Assembly (NCBI RefSeq): GCF_900142625.1
Contig: NZ_FRBN01000007.1
Location: 62,001-126,000, forward strand
Reading direction: 5' to 3'
Length of the DNA: 64,000 nucleotides
From: Roseovarius marisflavi
GTDB taxonomy: Bacteria > Pseudomonadota > Alphaproteobacteria > Rhodobacterales > Rhodobacteraceae
The notes below the pieces were generated by a model, which saw nothing but the letters and a program-made list of their open reading frames with translations, did not search any database and was not told the origin of the DNA. The position numbers and the translations under genes were made by a program. Positions 8,752 to 18,126 of this stretch are shown here, one piece after another. Positions within the stretch are counted from its first letter, which is position 1; every line of letters starts with the position of its first letter.

Positions 8752-9613
8752 GGGCAGCGGGCGCAGGGATGGCGCCAAACCCGTTGCGCAGCATCCGGGC
8801 AAGTTCGTCCAGCACCTTGTCGCGGCCGCCGCGCATGTAAAGATTGACCTTCTGCACGCCAAGCTCGGGCAAAAGACCACCGGGGTTGATGGCCTCAAGG
8901 TAAGGCGGCAGGCTGTTTTCCAGCAAGGCGCCGATGGCAAGGTCGGCGCTGACCACGGCCTCGACGGCGCGGTCATCCTCTGATTCGACCGCCATTTCCC
9001 AGTCGATCCCGGCCTCGTCGAGCTTGCGCAGCACGATCGGCCGAAAGATGCAGCAGGTGCAGAAGGCAAGCCGCAGCGGCCGCCGCTTCCATGCCACTCC
9101 GTCCGGCGCCCCGGTCCAGCGCAGCGCCATTTCGGTCAGGGTCTCGCCACCCTCGCCGACGCCCTGCTCGGTGGTCAGGATGATGTCGACCTCGCCCTTG
9201 CCAAGCGCCTCGCGCAGGCGGACCGTGCTCGACGAGCGCAGTTGCACATTCACCCGCGGAAAGGCCGCGTTCAGCGATTTCAGAACCCGCGGCACCACCG
9301 GATAGACAATGTCATGCGGCACGCCCAACACAAGCTCGCCCTCGTATGTCTCTTCGGTCAGGCGACCAACGACCTCGTCATTGAGATCAAGCATGCGCCG
9401 GGCATAGCCGACAAGCTGTTCGCCCGAGGCGGTCAGCGAGACCCGTCGATTGGCCCGGTCCATCAACTTGAGATCAAGCATGTCCTCAAGCCGCTTGATC
9501 TGCATCGAGACCGCCGATTGCGTCAGGTTCAAAGCCGAGGCCGCCCGTGTGACCCCGCCCTGATCCGCCACCGCCACCAGCGAGCGCAGCGTCGTTATGT
9601 CAAGATTTCGCAT
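8738..9613 (-). CDS. LysR-family transcriptional regulator
   Basis: 291 aa. An N-terminal winged helix (LRSLVAVADQGGVTRAASALNLTQSAVSMQIKRLE, split here across residues about 8-42) and a periplasmic-binding-protein-like effector domain (VLGVPHDIVYPVVPRVLKSL onward). A CTCC cluster (about 187-190) is unusual in an effector domain and could be redox- or metal-responsive; that is inference. Convergent and overlapping with the quinone reductase gene, divergent from a DUF1127 gene. A perfect inverted repeat between the divergent starts may be its operator. Confidence 0.92.
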   Translation of the reverse strand: MRNLDITTLRSLVAVADQGGVTRAASALNLTQSAVSMQIKRLEDMLDLKLMDRANRRVSLTASGEQLVGYARRMLDLNDEVVGRLTEETYEGELVLGVPHDIVYPVVPRVLKSLNAAFPRVNVQLRSSSTVRLREALGKGEVDIILTTEQGVGEGGETLTEMALRWTGAPDGVAWKRRPLRLAFCTCCIFRPIVLRKLDEAGIDWEMAVESEDDRAVEAVVSADLAIGALLENSLPPYLEAINPGGLLPELGVQKVNLYMRGGRDKVLDELARMLRNGFGAIPAPAALMSA

Positions 9614-9639
9614 TCATCACATTCCTTGATGGTTCGCCC

Positions 9640-9653
9640 AATGAACATTCATT
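9640..9653. promoter_or_regulatory. Inverted repeat between LysR gene and DUF1127 gene, possible operator
   Basis: AATGAA-CA-TTCATT is a perfect 6-bp-arm palindrome 27 bases upstream of the LysR start. The position and symmetry suit a regulator binding site. The LysR T-N11-A pattern is loosely satisfied by many sequences, so this is only a candidate. Confidence 0.35.
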
Positions 9654-9738
9654 TTTAATATTGCCCCGACTCAGGCAGAAAGATCAACAGAAGAAATAGA
9701 TAAGTCAGCTCGTATCACAATTAGGAAAGGAACAGACC

Positions 9739-9948
9739 ATGAGCCTTCATATTCACGCCCCTGCCCGGCCCCACACCCTTCCCCGCGTGCAGTTTGCGCT
9801 GCGTGACATGCTCGCGGTCAGCAAACAGCGCAACGCCCTGCGCCAGCTCGACGATGCCGCGCTGAAAGATATCGGTCTGAGCCGCCGCGAGGCAGAGCGC
9901 GAGGCAAGCCGCCCGTTCTGGGATCTGCCCACTCCAAGCTGTCGCTAA
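9739..9948 (+). CDS. DUF1127 (YjiS-like) protein
   Basis: 69 aa. The C-terminal half carries the DUF1127 signature: a basic helix, RQLDDAALKDIGLSRREAEREA, then a short hydrophobic end (FWDLP). In alphaproteobacteria such small basic proteins are implicated in RNA-related and stress functions. Start chosen by GGAAAGGAACAGACC directly upstream. One of four DUF1127 genes in this window. Followed by a 10-bp inverted repeat. Confidence 0.88.
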   Translation: MSLHIHAPARPHTLPRVQFALRDMLAVSKQRNALRQLDDAALKDIGLSRREAEREASRPFWDLPTPSCR

Positions 9949-9962
9949 AACAGGCAAATTTG

Positions 9963-9997
9963 GCGAGCGTTTACAAAAGCCTGAGAAAAACGCTCGC
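9963..9997 (+). terminator. Hairpin downstream of the DUF1127 gene
   Basis: GCGAGCGTTT at 9963-9972 pairs perfectly with AAACGCTCGC at 9988-9997 around a 15-base loop. It starts 15 bases after the DUF1127 stop, so it probably marks that transcript's 3' end. There is no U-tract after the stem, so it is not a canonical intrinsic terminator and could be a stabilising hairpin. Confidence 0.45.
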
Positions 9998-10081
9998 TAA
10001 AACTTGAAAAGCCGATACACCTACCCGATATTGTTGGCAAAGCCCCATACCGGGGCCGCCATTTTCATATCGGAGGTATTC

Positions 10082-10864
10082 ATGGCAGAGTTCAACACGA
10101 TCCGGACGGCGACGGGCACACGCAGCACCGCCCAGATTGACGCGGGTCTTCGCACCCACATGAACAAGGTCTACGGCACCATGTCGTTCGGCATGCTGAT
10201 CACAGCCCTTGCCGCATGGGCCATCGCGGGGCTTGCCGTGACAACCGATCCTTCAGCCGCCGCCGCGCAGCTTCCCAATGGCACGATGCTGTCGGGTCTT
10301 GGCGCCGCGCTTTATCTGTCGCCGCTTAAATGGGTGGTGATGCTGGCGCCTCTCGGCTTTATCCTGTTTGGCTGGGGCTCTTTGCTGCGGCGCGGGTCTG
10401 CGGCGGCGGTACAGCTTGGCTTTTTCACATTTGCCGCGCTGATCGGTATCTCGATGAGCTCGATCTTTCTGGTCTTCACCGGATTTTCGATCGTTCAGAC
10501 CTTTATCGTGACCGCCATCGCCTTTTCGTCGCTGTCGCTCTACGGCTATACCACCAAGAAAGACATCTCAGGTTGGGGCAGCTTCCTGATCATGGGCGTT
10601 GTCGGCCTTCTGGTGGCGATGCTGATCAACATGTTCCTCCAGTCGCCCGCGATGATGTTCGCGATCTCGGCGATCGGTGTTCTGGTGTTTGCCGGTCTGA
10701 CCGCGTTTTACACGCAAGAGATCAAGAACACCTATGTAGCCCATGCCGCGCATGGCGATCAGGAATGGCTTGATAAGGCCGCCTATGACGGCGCGCTGAA
10801 CCTCTACATCAGCTTCCTCAACATGTTCCAGTTCCTGCTGATGTTCATGGGCCAGCAAGAATAA
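10082..10864 (+). CDS. Bax inhibitor-1 / YccA family membrane protein
   Basis: 260 aa from the ATG at 10082, which has a strong GGAGG ribosome site; an earlier in-frame ATG would add 26 unrelated residues. Seven hydrophobic segments follow a polar N-terminus that holds RSTAQIDAGLRTHMNKVYGTM, the usual BI-1 opening. The C-terminal GALNLYISFLNMFQFLLMFMG is the family's last helix. BI-1 proteins are pH-sensitive cation-leak or protease-associated membrane proteins; the bacterial role is poorly defined. An intrinsic terminator follows. Confidence 0.92.
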   Translation: MAEFNTIRTATGTRSTAQIDAGLRTHMNKVYGTMSFGMLITALAAWAIAGLAVTTDPSAAAAQLPNGTMLSGLGAALYLSPLKWVVMLAPLGFILFGWGSLLRRGSAAAVQLGFFTFAALIGISMSSIFLVFTGFSIVQTFIVTAIAFSSLSLYGYTTKKDISGWGSFLIMGVVGLLVAMLINMFLQSPAMMFAISAIGVLVFAGLTAFYTQEIKNTYVAHAAHGDQEWLDKAAYDGALNLYISFLNMFQFLLMFMGQQE

Positions 10865-10890
10865 ACAGCGCCCTGAGCGCAGATATAAGA

Positions 10891-10919
10891 AGGGCCGGTC
10901 ATCGCGACCGGCCCTTTTT
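10891..10919 (+). terminator. Intrinsic terminator of the BI-1 gene
   Basis: AGGGCCGGTC-ATCGC-GACCGGCCCT is a perfect 10-bp stem followed by a T-run, 26 bases after the stop codon. The sequence on the other side (no T-run for the minus strand) makes it rightward. Confidence 0.93.
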
Positions 10920-10924
10920 GCATG

Positions 10925-11428
10925 TCACACCAGCGCGTGGCGCATATGGATCACCGGCAGGTCAAGCTCGGGCGTGAGGCGCATCGCCACCTCGCCCAGG
11001 GCCTCGAACCCCGTCGCGACATAGAATGGCCCGGCGTTATGCGGGCTAAGACAGTGCAGCACCCTGATGCCACTTGCCTGTGCCGTCTGAACCATCCGCG
11101 CCAGAATGCCCCCCCCGATCCCCTGACGCAGGCTCTCGGGGTCACAGGCCAGATGCCGGATGTGGGCGTGCCCCTGCGGGCAGGCGCGCCCGAAGGGGCT
11201 GATATCGCTCCAGCCGCCAACGGCCAGAATGCGCGCGCCCTCTTCGGCGAGGAAATAACGGCCTGTACCGAGCCCCCCCGGCGCGGCGAGGGTTATCACC
11301 GGCAGGGCCTCGGCCAGCACGGCACTTGAATAACAGGGCGCCAGAAGCCGCCGATAGCTGCGCGACAGCAATGAGGTGCACACCGCATGATCATCAATGG
11401 CGGCAGGGCGAATATTGAAATGGGACAT
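10925..11428 (-). CDS. GNAT-family N-acetyltransferase
   Basis: 167 aa from the ATG at 11428 (MSHFNIRPA); a longer in-frame start 48 bases upstream adds an unlikely tail. The N-terminal strand-helix, a central GWSDISPFG and HIRHLACDPESLRQGIGGGILARM (strand 4 plus the acetyl-CoA pyrophosphate loop, Q-x-x-G-x-G form) identify the fold, with FYVATGFEALGEVAMRL at the end. The substrate cannot be inferred. It runs toward the terminator of the BI-1 gene. Confidence 0.85.
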   Translation of the reverse strand: MSHFNIRPAAIDDHAVCTSLLSRSYRRLLAPCYSSAVLAEALPVITLAAPGGLGTGRYFLAEEGARILAVGGWSDISPFGRACPQGHAHIRHLACDPESLRQGIGGGILARMVQTAQASGIRVLHCLSPHNAGPFYVATGFEALGEVAMRLTPELDLPVIHMRHALV

Positions 11429-11480
11429 CAAACTAGGCTTTCCGGTAAATTCTGCCGGCCCCCAGACACGCCCCAAATAG

Positions 11481-11508
11481 AAAAAGCCGCGCTGGTGTGG
11501 CGCGGCTT
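11481..11508 (-). terminator. Intrinsic terminator of rpmG
   Basis: On the minus strand AAGCCGCG pairs with CGCGGCTT and is followed by a U-run (the A-run at 11481-11485 on the plus strand). It lies 26 bases past the rpmG stop, just before the GNAT gene. Confidence 0.88.
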
Positions 11509-11533
11509 ACTCTGTCTTGTCTGTCAGGCGATC

Positions 11534-11701
11534 TTACTTGATCTTGCCTTCCTTGTACTCGACATGCTTGCGCACCACGGGATCGTACTTACGTACGGTC
11601 ATTTTTTCGGTCATGGTGCGTGCGTTTTTCTTGGTCACGTAGAAATGGCCCGTGCCCGCGGTCGAGTTCAGACGGATTTTGATGGTCGTCGGCTTCGCCA
11701 T
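11534..11701 (-). CDS. rpmG: 50S ribosomal protein L33
   Basis: 55 aa, read directly from the minus strand: it begins [18 protein letters not shown] and ends [10 protein letters not shown] before TAA. Exact length and sequence features of the zinc-free (cysteine-lacking) alphaproteobacterial L33, including [11 protein letters not shown] and [13 protein letters not shown]. Ribosome site GGAGATG lies just before the ATG. A monocistronic unit with its own terminator. Confidence 0.97.
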   Translation of the reverse strand: MAKPTTIKIRLNSTAGTGHFYVTKKNARTMTEKMTVRKYDPVVRKHVEYKEGKIK

Positions 11702-11881
11702 TTTTCATCTCCTGCGCCGGGCAGTCCTGCCGCCCGTGAATATCTCATGAAGTCTGCCTTTTAATGACGCGCGCGCCCGAGTCAACCGCGATTGTCATGT
11801 TTGGCAGGGAATAACTTGTTTTTCGCCCGCCGACCTTGAATTAGGCAGGCAAAAACCGATTTTCGGGGGGCGTTGGCGGCC

Positions 11882-12493
11882 CTAGTTCTGCGAAACGCGC
11901 GTCGGCTGGCGATAGAAGTGATGCACGCCAATGGTCGCGGTGCGCGGGAAATGACGGGCCCAACGCGGGTTGACGGCGCGGGTGTGATAATGGGTTGCCC
12001 CGCTCGTCAGATCACGCGGCGCGCCATCAACCATGAGCTTGGCAACCTTGCCAACCCGGCGGAATGCCTTGGGCTCGCTGATCACCTCTTTGACACCATC
12101 ACAAGTATAGGTGAACTGGCACTGGAACTTGCGCCCCGTGCCCTGATGCACCACAGCGCAGACCGTGTCGGGATACTTCGGATCATCAACCCGGTTCAGG
12201 ATCACCTCGGCCACGGCGAACTGGCCCTTGACGCTCTCGCCGCGCGCCTCGAAATAAAGCGCTTCTGCCAGACAGCGCCACTCGGGGCCGCCCTTGACAA
12301 GCTCTTGCTGCGACAGCCAGGTCTTGGAATATTCCACCTCGGTTTCGGGGCGGGTCAGAAAGCTTGCCATCCGGTCCCCGGAAATCGAGCGCAGGGCGCG
12401 CATTTCCTGGTCCATCAGCCTGTTCACAGGCGCATCCGCTATCGCCGGCGCCGCCATCGCCGCGAGGGTCGCGGCCAGTGCAATCCGTCTCAT
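11882..12493 (-). CDS. SleB-type cell wall hydrolase, exported
   Basis: 203 aa from the ATG at 12493 (GAGGAG upstream; begins MRRIALAATLAAMAAPAIADA, a signal peptide). The Hydrolase_2/SleB domain covers about residues 75-200. It has the catalytic glutamate region CLAEALYFEARGES, VAEVILNRVDDPKYPDTVCAVV, the CQFTYTCDG cysteine pair and a late THYHTRAVNPRWA...IGVHHFY. In Gram-negative alphaproteobacteria these act as periplasmic peptidoglycan hydrolases rather than in germination. An earlier in-frame ATG at 12610 would give a non-signal tail. Confidence 0.9.
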   Translation of the reverse strand: MRRIALAATLAAMAAPAIADAPVNRLMDQEMRALRSISGDRMASFLTRPETEVEYSKTWLSQQELVKGGPEWRCLAEALYFEARGESVKGQFAVAEVILNRVDDPKYPDTVCAVVHQGTGRKFQCQFTYTCDGVKEVISEPKAFRRVGKVAKLMVDGAPRDLTSGATHYHTRAVNPRWARHFPRTATIGVHHFYRQPTRVSQN

Positions 12494-12658
12494 GCATGAT
12501 CTCCTCGGTGATCGCGGTTGGTTCCGCTGCATCGGGGGGAGGTATATAAAATTGTCTGATCCGTCTACCCTGCTGGCCTGCGGCACAAAGGGCACAGCAA
12601 TTTGTGCCAAGCAAAGCTTAGCTCAACATGCAGGATCTTGCGGCAATCGTGCCCGCGC

Positions 12659-15199
12659 CTACCCGATCTTGTCTTTGACCGTCAGCTGTGCGGCAGCAAG
12701 TCGCGCCACCGGAACCCGGAACGGAGAGCAGGAAACATAGTTGAAACCGGCATCGCGACAAAAAGAGATTGATTCGGGGTTACCGCCATGTTCACCACAA
12801 ATCGACAAAACCACATCCGGATTGGCCGCACGGCCGCGCTCTGCCCCGATCTTGAGAAGCTCGCCCACGCCGTCAACATCAAGCGTGTGAAACGGGTCTT
12901 CGGGATAAACGCCCTGTTTGACGTAATCCGACATGAACCGCCCCGCATCGTCGCGCGACAGGCCATAGGTCATCTGCGTCAGATCGTTGGTGCCAAAGCT
13001 CAGGAACGAGACAAGCGGCGCAATTTCGCCGGCCCGCAGCGCGGCGCGCGGGGTTTCGACCATGACGCCCAGATGATAGGAGAAATCACAGCCGGTTTCA
13101 TTGCGCACCATTGCCGCCACGGCATCAAAACGGGTCTTTACAAGTTCCACCTCGCGACGGGCGCTGACCAGCGGGATCATGATCTCTGGCACCACCGGCG
13201 CGCCGTTCCGGCTGGCCTCGATGGTGGCCTCAAAGATCGCGCGTGCCTGCATGTCATAGATTTCAGGAACGGTGATCCCGACCCGCACCCCGCGCATACC
13301 CAGCATCGGGTTATATTCGCTGAGCGCCTCAACCCGGCGGATCACATCCGACAGCGGCAGATCAAGCGCCTCGGCGAGTTGCAGGTGCCCGGCGCGATCC
13401 GTCGGCAGGAATTCGTGCAGCGGCGGATCAAACAGTCGGATACAGACCGGCTTGCCCTGCATGATACGGAAGATATCAATGAAGTCGACGCGCTGCATTG
13501 GCAGGAGTCGCTCAAGCACCGCCGCGCGATCCTTGCTGCTATCGGCAAAGATCATCTCTCGCATCACGGTGAGATGATCTGCTTCAAAGAACATATGCTC
13601 GGTCCGGCACAACCCGATCCCGCGCGCATTGAAATGGCGTGCAACCTCGGCGTCGGCAGGGGTGTCGGCATTGGCGCGCACGGCAATGTCGCGCACATCA
13701 TCGGCCCAGCTCATCAGGGTCTGGAAAGATGCATCGCGCGCGGCCTCCAGAAGCGGGGTTTCTCCTGCGAGAACAAGACCGTTTGTGCCATCAATCGTGA
13801 TCACCTCGCCCGCCTTGACCACCCGCTTGTCGGGCATGGTCAGCTGATTGAGGCGCACCTGAAAATGAATCTCGGAGGCCCCCACCACGCAGGGCAGGCC
13901 GATACCGCGCCCGATTACGGCGGCGTGGCTCGTCATCCCGCCCCGCTCGGTCAGAACGGCAACGGCGGAATGCATGCCGCGAATGTCCTCGGGGCTGGTT
14001 TCTCGCCGCACCAGAACGCAAGCTTCGCCGCGCGCATGTGCGACCTGGGCATCGGCGGCGGAAAACACGATCTTTCCCGAGGCTGCACCGGGGCTTGCGC
14101 CAATCCCGCGTGCCAAGATATCGCGGGGCGCTTCGGGGTCAACCTGACGGTGCAACAGCTCGTTGAGGGCGCGCGGCTCGACCCGCATAAGCGCCTCTTC
14201 GCGGGTGATGATACCGTCCTCGGCCAGGTTCACGGCGATGCCGACCGCGGCGCGGGCGTTGCGCGCCACGCGCAGCCCGTCAAGCAAAAACACCTGGCCG
14301 TTTTCGATGGTAAACTCGGCCTGCATTTCTTCGCGCAGCATTTTGCGCATCATCGCAGTATAGGTTTTGAGCGCCTCAAATGCCTCTGGCGCCAGCTCTT
14401 CCAAAGAGGGGCCACGCGGATCACGCTCCAGGAACAGCGAATCCGCGCCGCCACGCAGCGCCTCGCGGCCCTGGCTCTGGCTCAGATATCGCCCGGTGAT
14501 CTGGCGCTCGCCGGTCTGGCTGTTGACAAGCTGGATCACGCCCGAGCCGCATTCCCCCTGCCCCAGGCCAAGCGCAAGCTCCTGCACCACTAGGCCAAGC
14601 CCCGCGTCGGCCGGCGCGCCCTTGGCCTGCCGCAAAAGCCGCGCCGTGGTTCCCTCCCAGGCGCGCGCCATCGAGCGCAGCACTTCAGCCAGTTGCACCG
14701 CCGGGTCCTGGGGGAATTTCTCTTCGGTTTCGGCCTCATAGGCGCGCAGGGCCTGACTTAGGCCAAGTTTGGGGTCGCTGGAAACATCGTCAAGGATATC
14801 GGGATCCAGCCGGGCGACGTGGATGGCATAGGATTGCACAAAGCGCAGGTAGATCTCGGCGGCGGCCACCTCACCGACCTTCGCGGACAAATCCCTATAG
14901 GTCGCATCGTTGATGCCGATATTGAGGATCGCACCGGGGCCACCCCAATCCGGATCTTCCGAGGAGGGGCGCACACATAAGAGCGGGGCCTCGCCAAACG
15001 GCGCCAAGAGCGCCTGCATGTCAGGCATATCCCCAGCGGCAATCGAATGAACGGCCTCAAACGACAGGGCAATCGTGCGCGGCACCGGAAGATCAAGGCG
15101 CACCAGCCGTTGCAGGCACTTCGCCCGCCCGCCATGGGTTGCGGCGTGCATCTGCGCGTCAGGGGTGATGAGGGTGATGTTTTTCTCGTCTTGCTGCAC
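12659..15199 (-). CDS. ppdK: Pyruvate, phosphate dikinase-like enzyme (PEP-utilising)
   Basis: 846 aa from a GTG at 15199 that has AAAGGAAAGG eight bases upstream; an ATG at 15250 is the alternative. Architecture: an ATP-grasp domain (about 1-330), a swivelling phosphohistidine domain with TERGGMTSHAAVIGRGIGLP (catalytic His), and a PEP/pyruvate TIM barrel with RTEHMFF, LGMRGVRVG, SFGTNDLTQMTYG and CGEHGGNPESI. The C-terminal part is canonical. The N-terminal ATP site is divergent: GGRAK stands where PPDKs have GGKGA, and the usual VRSGA loop is VRPSS. It follows glyS on the same strand, so it could be a paralogue with altered nucleotide use. Confidence 0.82.
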   Translation of the reverse strand: MQQDEKNITLITPDAQMHAATHGGRAKCLQRLVRLDLPVPRTIALSFEAVHSIAAGDMPDMQALLAPFGEAPLLCVRPSSEDPDWGGPGAILNIGINDATYRDLSAKVGEVAAAEIYLRFVQSYAIHVARLDPDILDDVSSDPKLGLSQALRAYEAETEEKFPQDPAVQLAEVLRSMARAWEGTTARLLRQAKGAPADAGLGLVVQELALGLGQGECGSGVIQLVNSQTGERQITGRYLSQSQGREALRGGADSLFLERDPRGPSLEELAPEAFEALKTYTAMMRKMLREEMQAEFTIENGQVFLLDGLRVARNARAAVGIAVNLAEDGIITREEALMRVEPRALNELLHRQVDPEAPRDILARGIGASPGAASGKIVFSAADAQVAHARGEACVLVRRETSPEDIRGMHSAVAVLTERGGMTSHAAVIGRGIGLPCVVGASEIHFQVRLNQLTMPDKRVVKAGEVITIDGTNGLVLAGETPLLEAARDASFQTLMSWADDVRDIAVRANADTPADAEVARHFNARGIGLCRTEHMFFEADHLTVMREMIFADSSKDRAAVLERLLPMQRVDFIDIFRIMQGKPVCIRLFDPPLHEFLPTDRAGHLQLAEALDLPLSDVIRRVEALSEYNPMLGMRGVRVGITVPEIYDMQARAIFEATIEASRNGAPVVPEIMIPLVSARREVELVKTRFDAVAAMVRNETGCDFSYHLGVMVETPRAALRAGEIAPLVSFLSFGTNDLTQMTYGLSRDDAGRFMSDYVKQGVYPEDPFHTLDVDGVGELLKIGAERGRAANPDVVLSICGEHGGNPESISFCRDAGFNYVSCSPFRVPVARLAAAQLTVKDKIG

Positions 15200-15334
15200 T
15201 GCGGCACCTTTCCTTTGATCGCACCATACGCGCAGTGGCGCACAAGGCAAGGGAAAGCCGCATGGCTTGTCCGGCCCCGGCGTGCCAGCCTCGCGGAAAT
15301 CCCCGAGGCGGCCTGTCAGGGCCGATGAGGGGCG

Positions 15335-17593
15335 CTAGCCTTCGATCCGCGTCAGATCGGCAACCTGCAGACAGGTGGCGCGAATGCGGTTCAACAGGTT
15401 GAGACGATTGCGGCGCAACACCTGGTTGTCGGTGTTGATCTGCACCGCCTCGAAAAACGCATCCACCGCCGGGCGCAAGCCTGCCATGACCGCCATCGCC
15501 GCAGCAAAATCTTCGGCCTCAAGCGCGCGCGCAATCTCGGGCTCGGCGGCGTCAAGCGCCGCAAAGATCGCCTTTTCCTCATCACTTTCAGCAAATTTCG
15601 CATCGGCGCCGTAGGAGTATTCGACGCCGTCCTTCTCTTCGGCCTGGGTCAGGATGTTGTTGGCGCGCTTGAAGCCCTGCAACAGATTTTCACCATCCTC
15701 AGAGCCAAGAAACGCCCCAAGCGCCTGTGCGCGCTTGACCAACAGGGTAAGATCATCCGCGCGCGGCATCACAAGGCAGGCATCAATCACATCATGCCGA
15801 ATGCCCTCGTCGCGCAGATGCACCTTCAGGCGGTCATGCAAAAAGGCCAGCAAATCCACCGAGAGCTCTGGCAAGGATGTCTCAACCCCATTCAGAACCG
15901 ACCCATCGCCTGCCTCGGGTGCCTTATCCTGCGCTTTCAACCGCTCCATCACCGCATGAAAGGCCGCGCCGAATACGCCGTGATCGGCAATCTCTTCCAC
16001 CACTTCCTCAAGCGTGTCGATCTCGCCGCTGCTGGCCTTGTGCCGATGCAGGGTGATTTTCTGGCGCAACAATTGCGCATCGACGAATTGCCCCAACGAC
16101 AGCCGCAGGTCATTGGCCAGGATGATACGGATCACCCCAAGCCCGGCCCGGCGCAACGCGAACGGGTCTTTCGATCCGGTCGGTTTCTCGTCAATCGCCC
16201 AGAACCCGGTCAGCGTATCAAGCTTGTCGGCCAGGGCCACGGCAACCGACACGGCGCCTGTCGGCGCGGCGTCAGACGGACCGAGGGGGGAGTAGTGCTC
16301 TTCGCAGGCGGCGGCAATCTCGGGCGCAAGCCCCTCGGCCTCGGCGTAATAGCGCCCCATGAGCCCCTGCAATTCGGGGAATTCATAGACCATTTCCGAT
16401 TGCAGATCGGCCTTGGCCACCGTCGCGGCAAGCCCGACCATGTCCACATCGGCGCCCAGGGCGGGGGCAAGATCACGCGACAGCGCCTCGATCCGGGCAA
16501 TCCGCGCTGCCTGCGAGCCAAGCTTGTTGTGAAAGGTCACCTCAGAGAGGCCCTCGGCCATGCCCGCAAGCCCCTTGTCACGCACAAGGCGCAGGTCGTT
16601 TTCCCAGAAAAACTTTGCATCCGACAGACGCGCCGACAACACTTTTTGATTGCCGGCAAGGATCGTCGCACCATGATCGGCGGTCTCGACATTGGCGACG
16701 GTGACAAAGCGTTCGATCCGCCCTGTCTTGGGATTTCTCACCGAAAAGAACTTCTGGTGCTCGCGCATGCTGGTCTGAAGCACCTCGCCGGGCAGGCCAA
16801 GGAAATCCTCGCCGATCTGCCCCATCAGGACCACCGGCCATTCCACAAGGCCCGACACCTCTGCCAAAAGGCCGGGGTCCTCGACAAGTTCAAGACCGGC
16901 GGCAAAGGCCTGATTGCCTGCGTCCTGCCAGATGTGATCGGCGCGTTCCTGCGCCTCAAGCACCACATGATCGCGTCGGAGCTTGGCGCGGTAATCGTCA
17001 AACGAGCTTACGGCAAATGCGCCCTCGCCCATAAAGCGATGGCCCTGCGTGGTGTTGCCGGCCGGAATGCCGTCAATTTCAAGGTCAACCACCGTGGCCT
17101 CGCCCATCTCGTCGGTCAGGATGCAAAGGATCGAATGCAGCGGGCGCACCCACCGCAGACTTCCGGCACCCCAGCGCATGGATTTGGGCCAGGGGAAATT
17201 ACGGATGATCTTTTCAAGTTCTTCGGCCACGATCTCGGCGGCGGGGCGCCCCGGACGGGTGATGGTGGCGTAATAGACCTGGCCTTTTTTCTCGTCGCGC
17301 ACTTCAAGCTGATCGCGGGTCACTCCGGCGCCGCGCAGGAACCCCTCGATCGCCTTTTCGGGCGCATCGACACGCGGGCCTTTGCGCTCTTCGCGGGTTG
17401 TGGGGCTGGTGGCCAGCAATCCCTCAACCGCAAGCGCAAGACGGCGCGGCGTGGCAAAACCGGCGGCCCCGCCATAGGTCAGGCCCGCCTCTACAAGCGC
17501 ATCGGTCATGCGTTTCTTGAGGTCTTCGGCCGCGCGCGCCTGCATGCGGGCGGGGATTTCCTCGGAAAACAGTTCGATCAGAAGATCCGGCAT
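15335..17593 (-). CDS. glyS: Glycyl-tRNA synthetase beta subunit
   Basis: 752 aa from the ATG at 17593 (AAAGGG upstream; an in-frame TTG at 17602 sits too close to that site). Beta chain of the alpha2-beta2 glycyl-tRNA synthetase, needed for tRNA-Gly binding. It starts PDLLIELFSEEIPARMQ, contains EFPELQGLMGRYYAEAEG, DKLDTLTGFWAIDEKPTGSKDPFALRRAGLGVIRI (here in two pieces of the HD-like region) and the C-terminal DALR-type anticodon domain. Starts six bases after the 175-aa membrane protein stop, within the glyQ operon. Confidence 0.97.
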   Translation of the reverse strand: MPDLLIELFSEEIPARMQARAAEDLKKRMTDALVEAGLTYGGAAGFATPRRLALAVEGLLATSPTTREERKGPRVDAPEKAIEGFLRGAGVTRDQLEVRDEKKGQVYYATITRPGRPAAEIVAEELEKIIRNFPWPKSMRWGAGSLRWVRPLHSILCILTDEMGEATVVDLEIDGIPAGNTTQGHRFMGEGAFAVSSFDDYRAKLRRDHVVLEAQERADHIWQDAGNQAFAAGLELVEDPGLLAEVSGLVEWPVVLMGQIGEDFLGLPGEVLQTSMREHQKFFSVRNPKTGRIERFVTVANVETADHGATILAGNQKVLSARLSDAKFFWENDLRLVRDKGLAGMAEGLSEVTFHNKLGSQAARIARIEALSRDLAPALGADVDMVGLAATVAKADLQSEMVYEFPELQGLMGRYYAEAEGLAPEIAAACEEHYSPLGPSDAAPTGAVSVAVALADKLDTLTGFWAIDEKPTGSKDPFALRRAGLGVIRIILANDLRLSLGQFVDAQLLRQKITLHRHKASSGEIDTLEEVVEEIADHGVFGAAFHAVMERLKAQDKAPEAGDGSVLNGVETSLPELSVDLLAFLHDRLKVHLRDEGIRHDVIDACLVMPRADDLTLLVKRAQALGAFLGSEDGENLLQGFKRANNILTQAEEKDGVEYSYGADAKFAESDEEKAIFAALDAAEPEIARALEAEDFAAAMAVMAGLRPAVDAFFEAVQINTDNQVLRRNRLNLLNRIRATCLQVADLTRIEG

Positions 17594-17598
17594 ATCAC

Positions 17599-18126
17599 TC
17601 AATACCCTTTGGGAGGTTCGGGGCAGTCATCGGGCGCGCGCTGACCATCAAAGACAACCGCACCGCAGCGGTTGATCTGATGCCAGACAAAGCCGCGCCC
17701 GTCATCGGTAATGGCAACAACGCGGTCAACGCCATAAGACACGTCGCGCTGCCCAAGATAGGCAAGCGCCCGTCCCTCTTCCAGCGCAAGACCGATGGCC
17801 TGTGCATCATAGCACTCAAACCAGCCCGGCGCGGTCAGCGGCTCGGCGGTCTCGTAAATCTCATAGGTCTCGCTGAGCATGGCGTTGCTCATCGTGGTGG
17901 TGAAACAGGCGCGATAGCGGATCGGCGAGCTGTCGGCATCAATCGCCTCGAACCCGTCATAAAGCACCGGCTCGGCCTTGCCCGACACCAGCGAGGTCAA
18001 TTGCACGTCATCGGTGCCACGCGCCGCCACGTTTTCATAAAAGTGATAGACCTGCAAATAATACATGGCCGCACCGGCCACCAAAGCTGTGACCAGGATC
18101 ACCCCCGCTAATATCTTGCCCATCAT
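17599..18126 (-). CDS. Membrane-anchored protein between glyQ and glyS (DUF6446-like)
   Basis: 175 aa from the ATG at 18126, overlapping the glyQ stop by four bases. One N-terminal hydrophobic anchor ([21 protein letters not shown]) and a periplasmic-looking domain with four cysteines ([26 protein letters not shown]). I recognise the position and sequence as the conserved small protein between glyQ and glyS in Rhodobacteraceae, which I believe is DUF6446. No function is known; the name is from memory. Confidence 0.75.
   Translation of the reverse strand: MMGKILAGVILVTALVAGAAMYYLQVYHFYENVAARGTDDVQLTSLVSGKAEPVLYDGFEAIDADSSPIRYRACFTTTMSNAMLSETYEIYETAEPLTAPGWFECYDAQAIGLALEEGRALAYLGQRDVSYGVDRVVAITDDGRGFVWHQINRCGAVVFDGQRAPDDCPEPPKGY

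Noticed and set aside
12788..14593. 601-aa open frame on the plus strand
   Set aside because: It lies wholly opposite the PPDK-like gene and shows no domain, signal or ribosome site. High GC keeps antisense frames open; the same holds for the long frames at 15794-17644 and 21481-23277.
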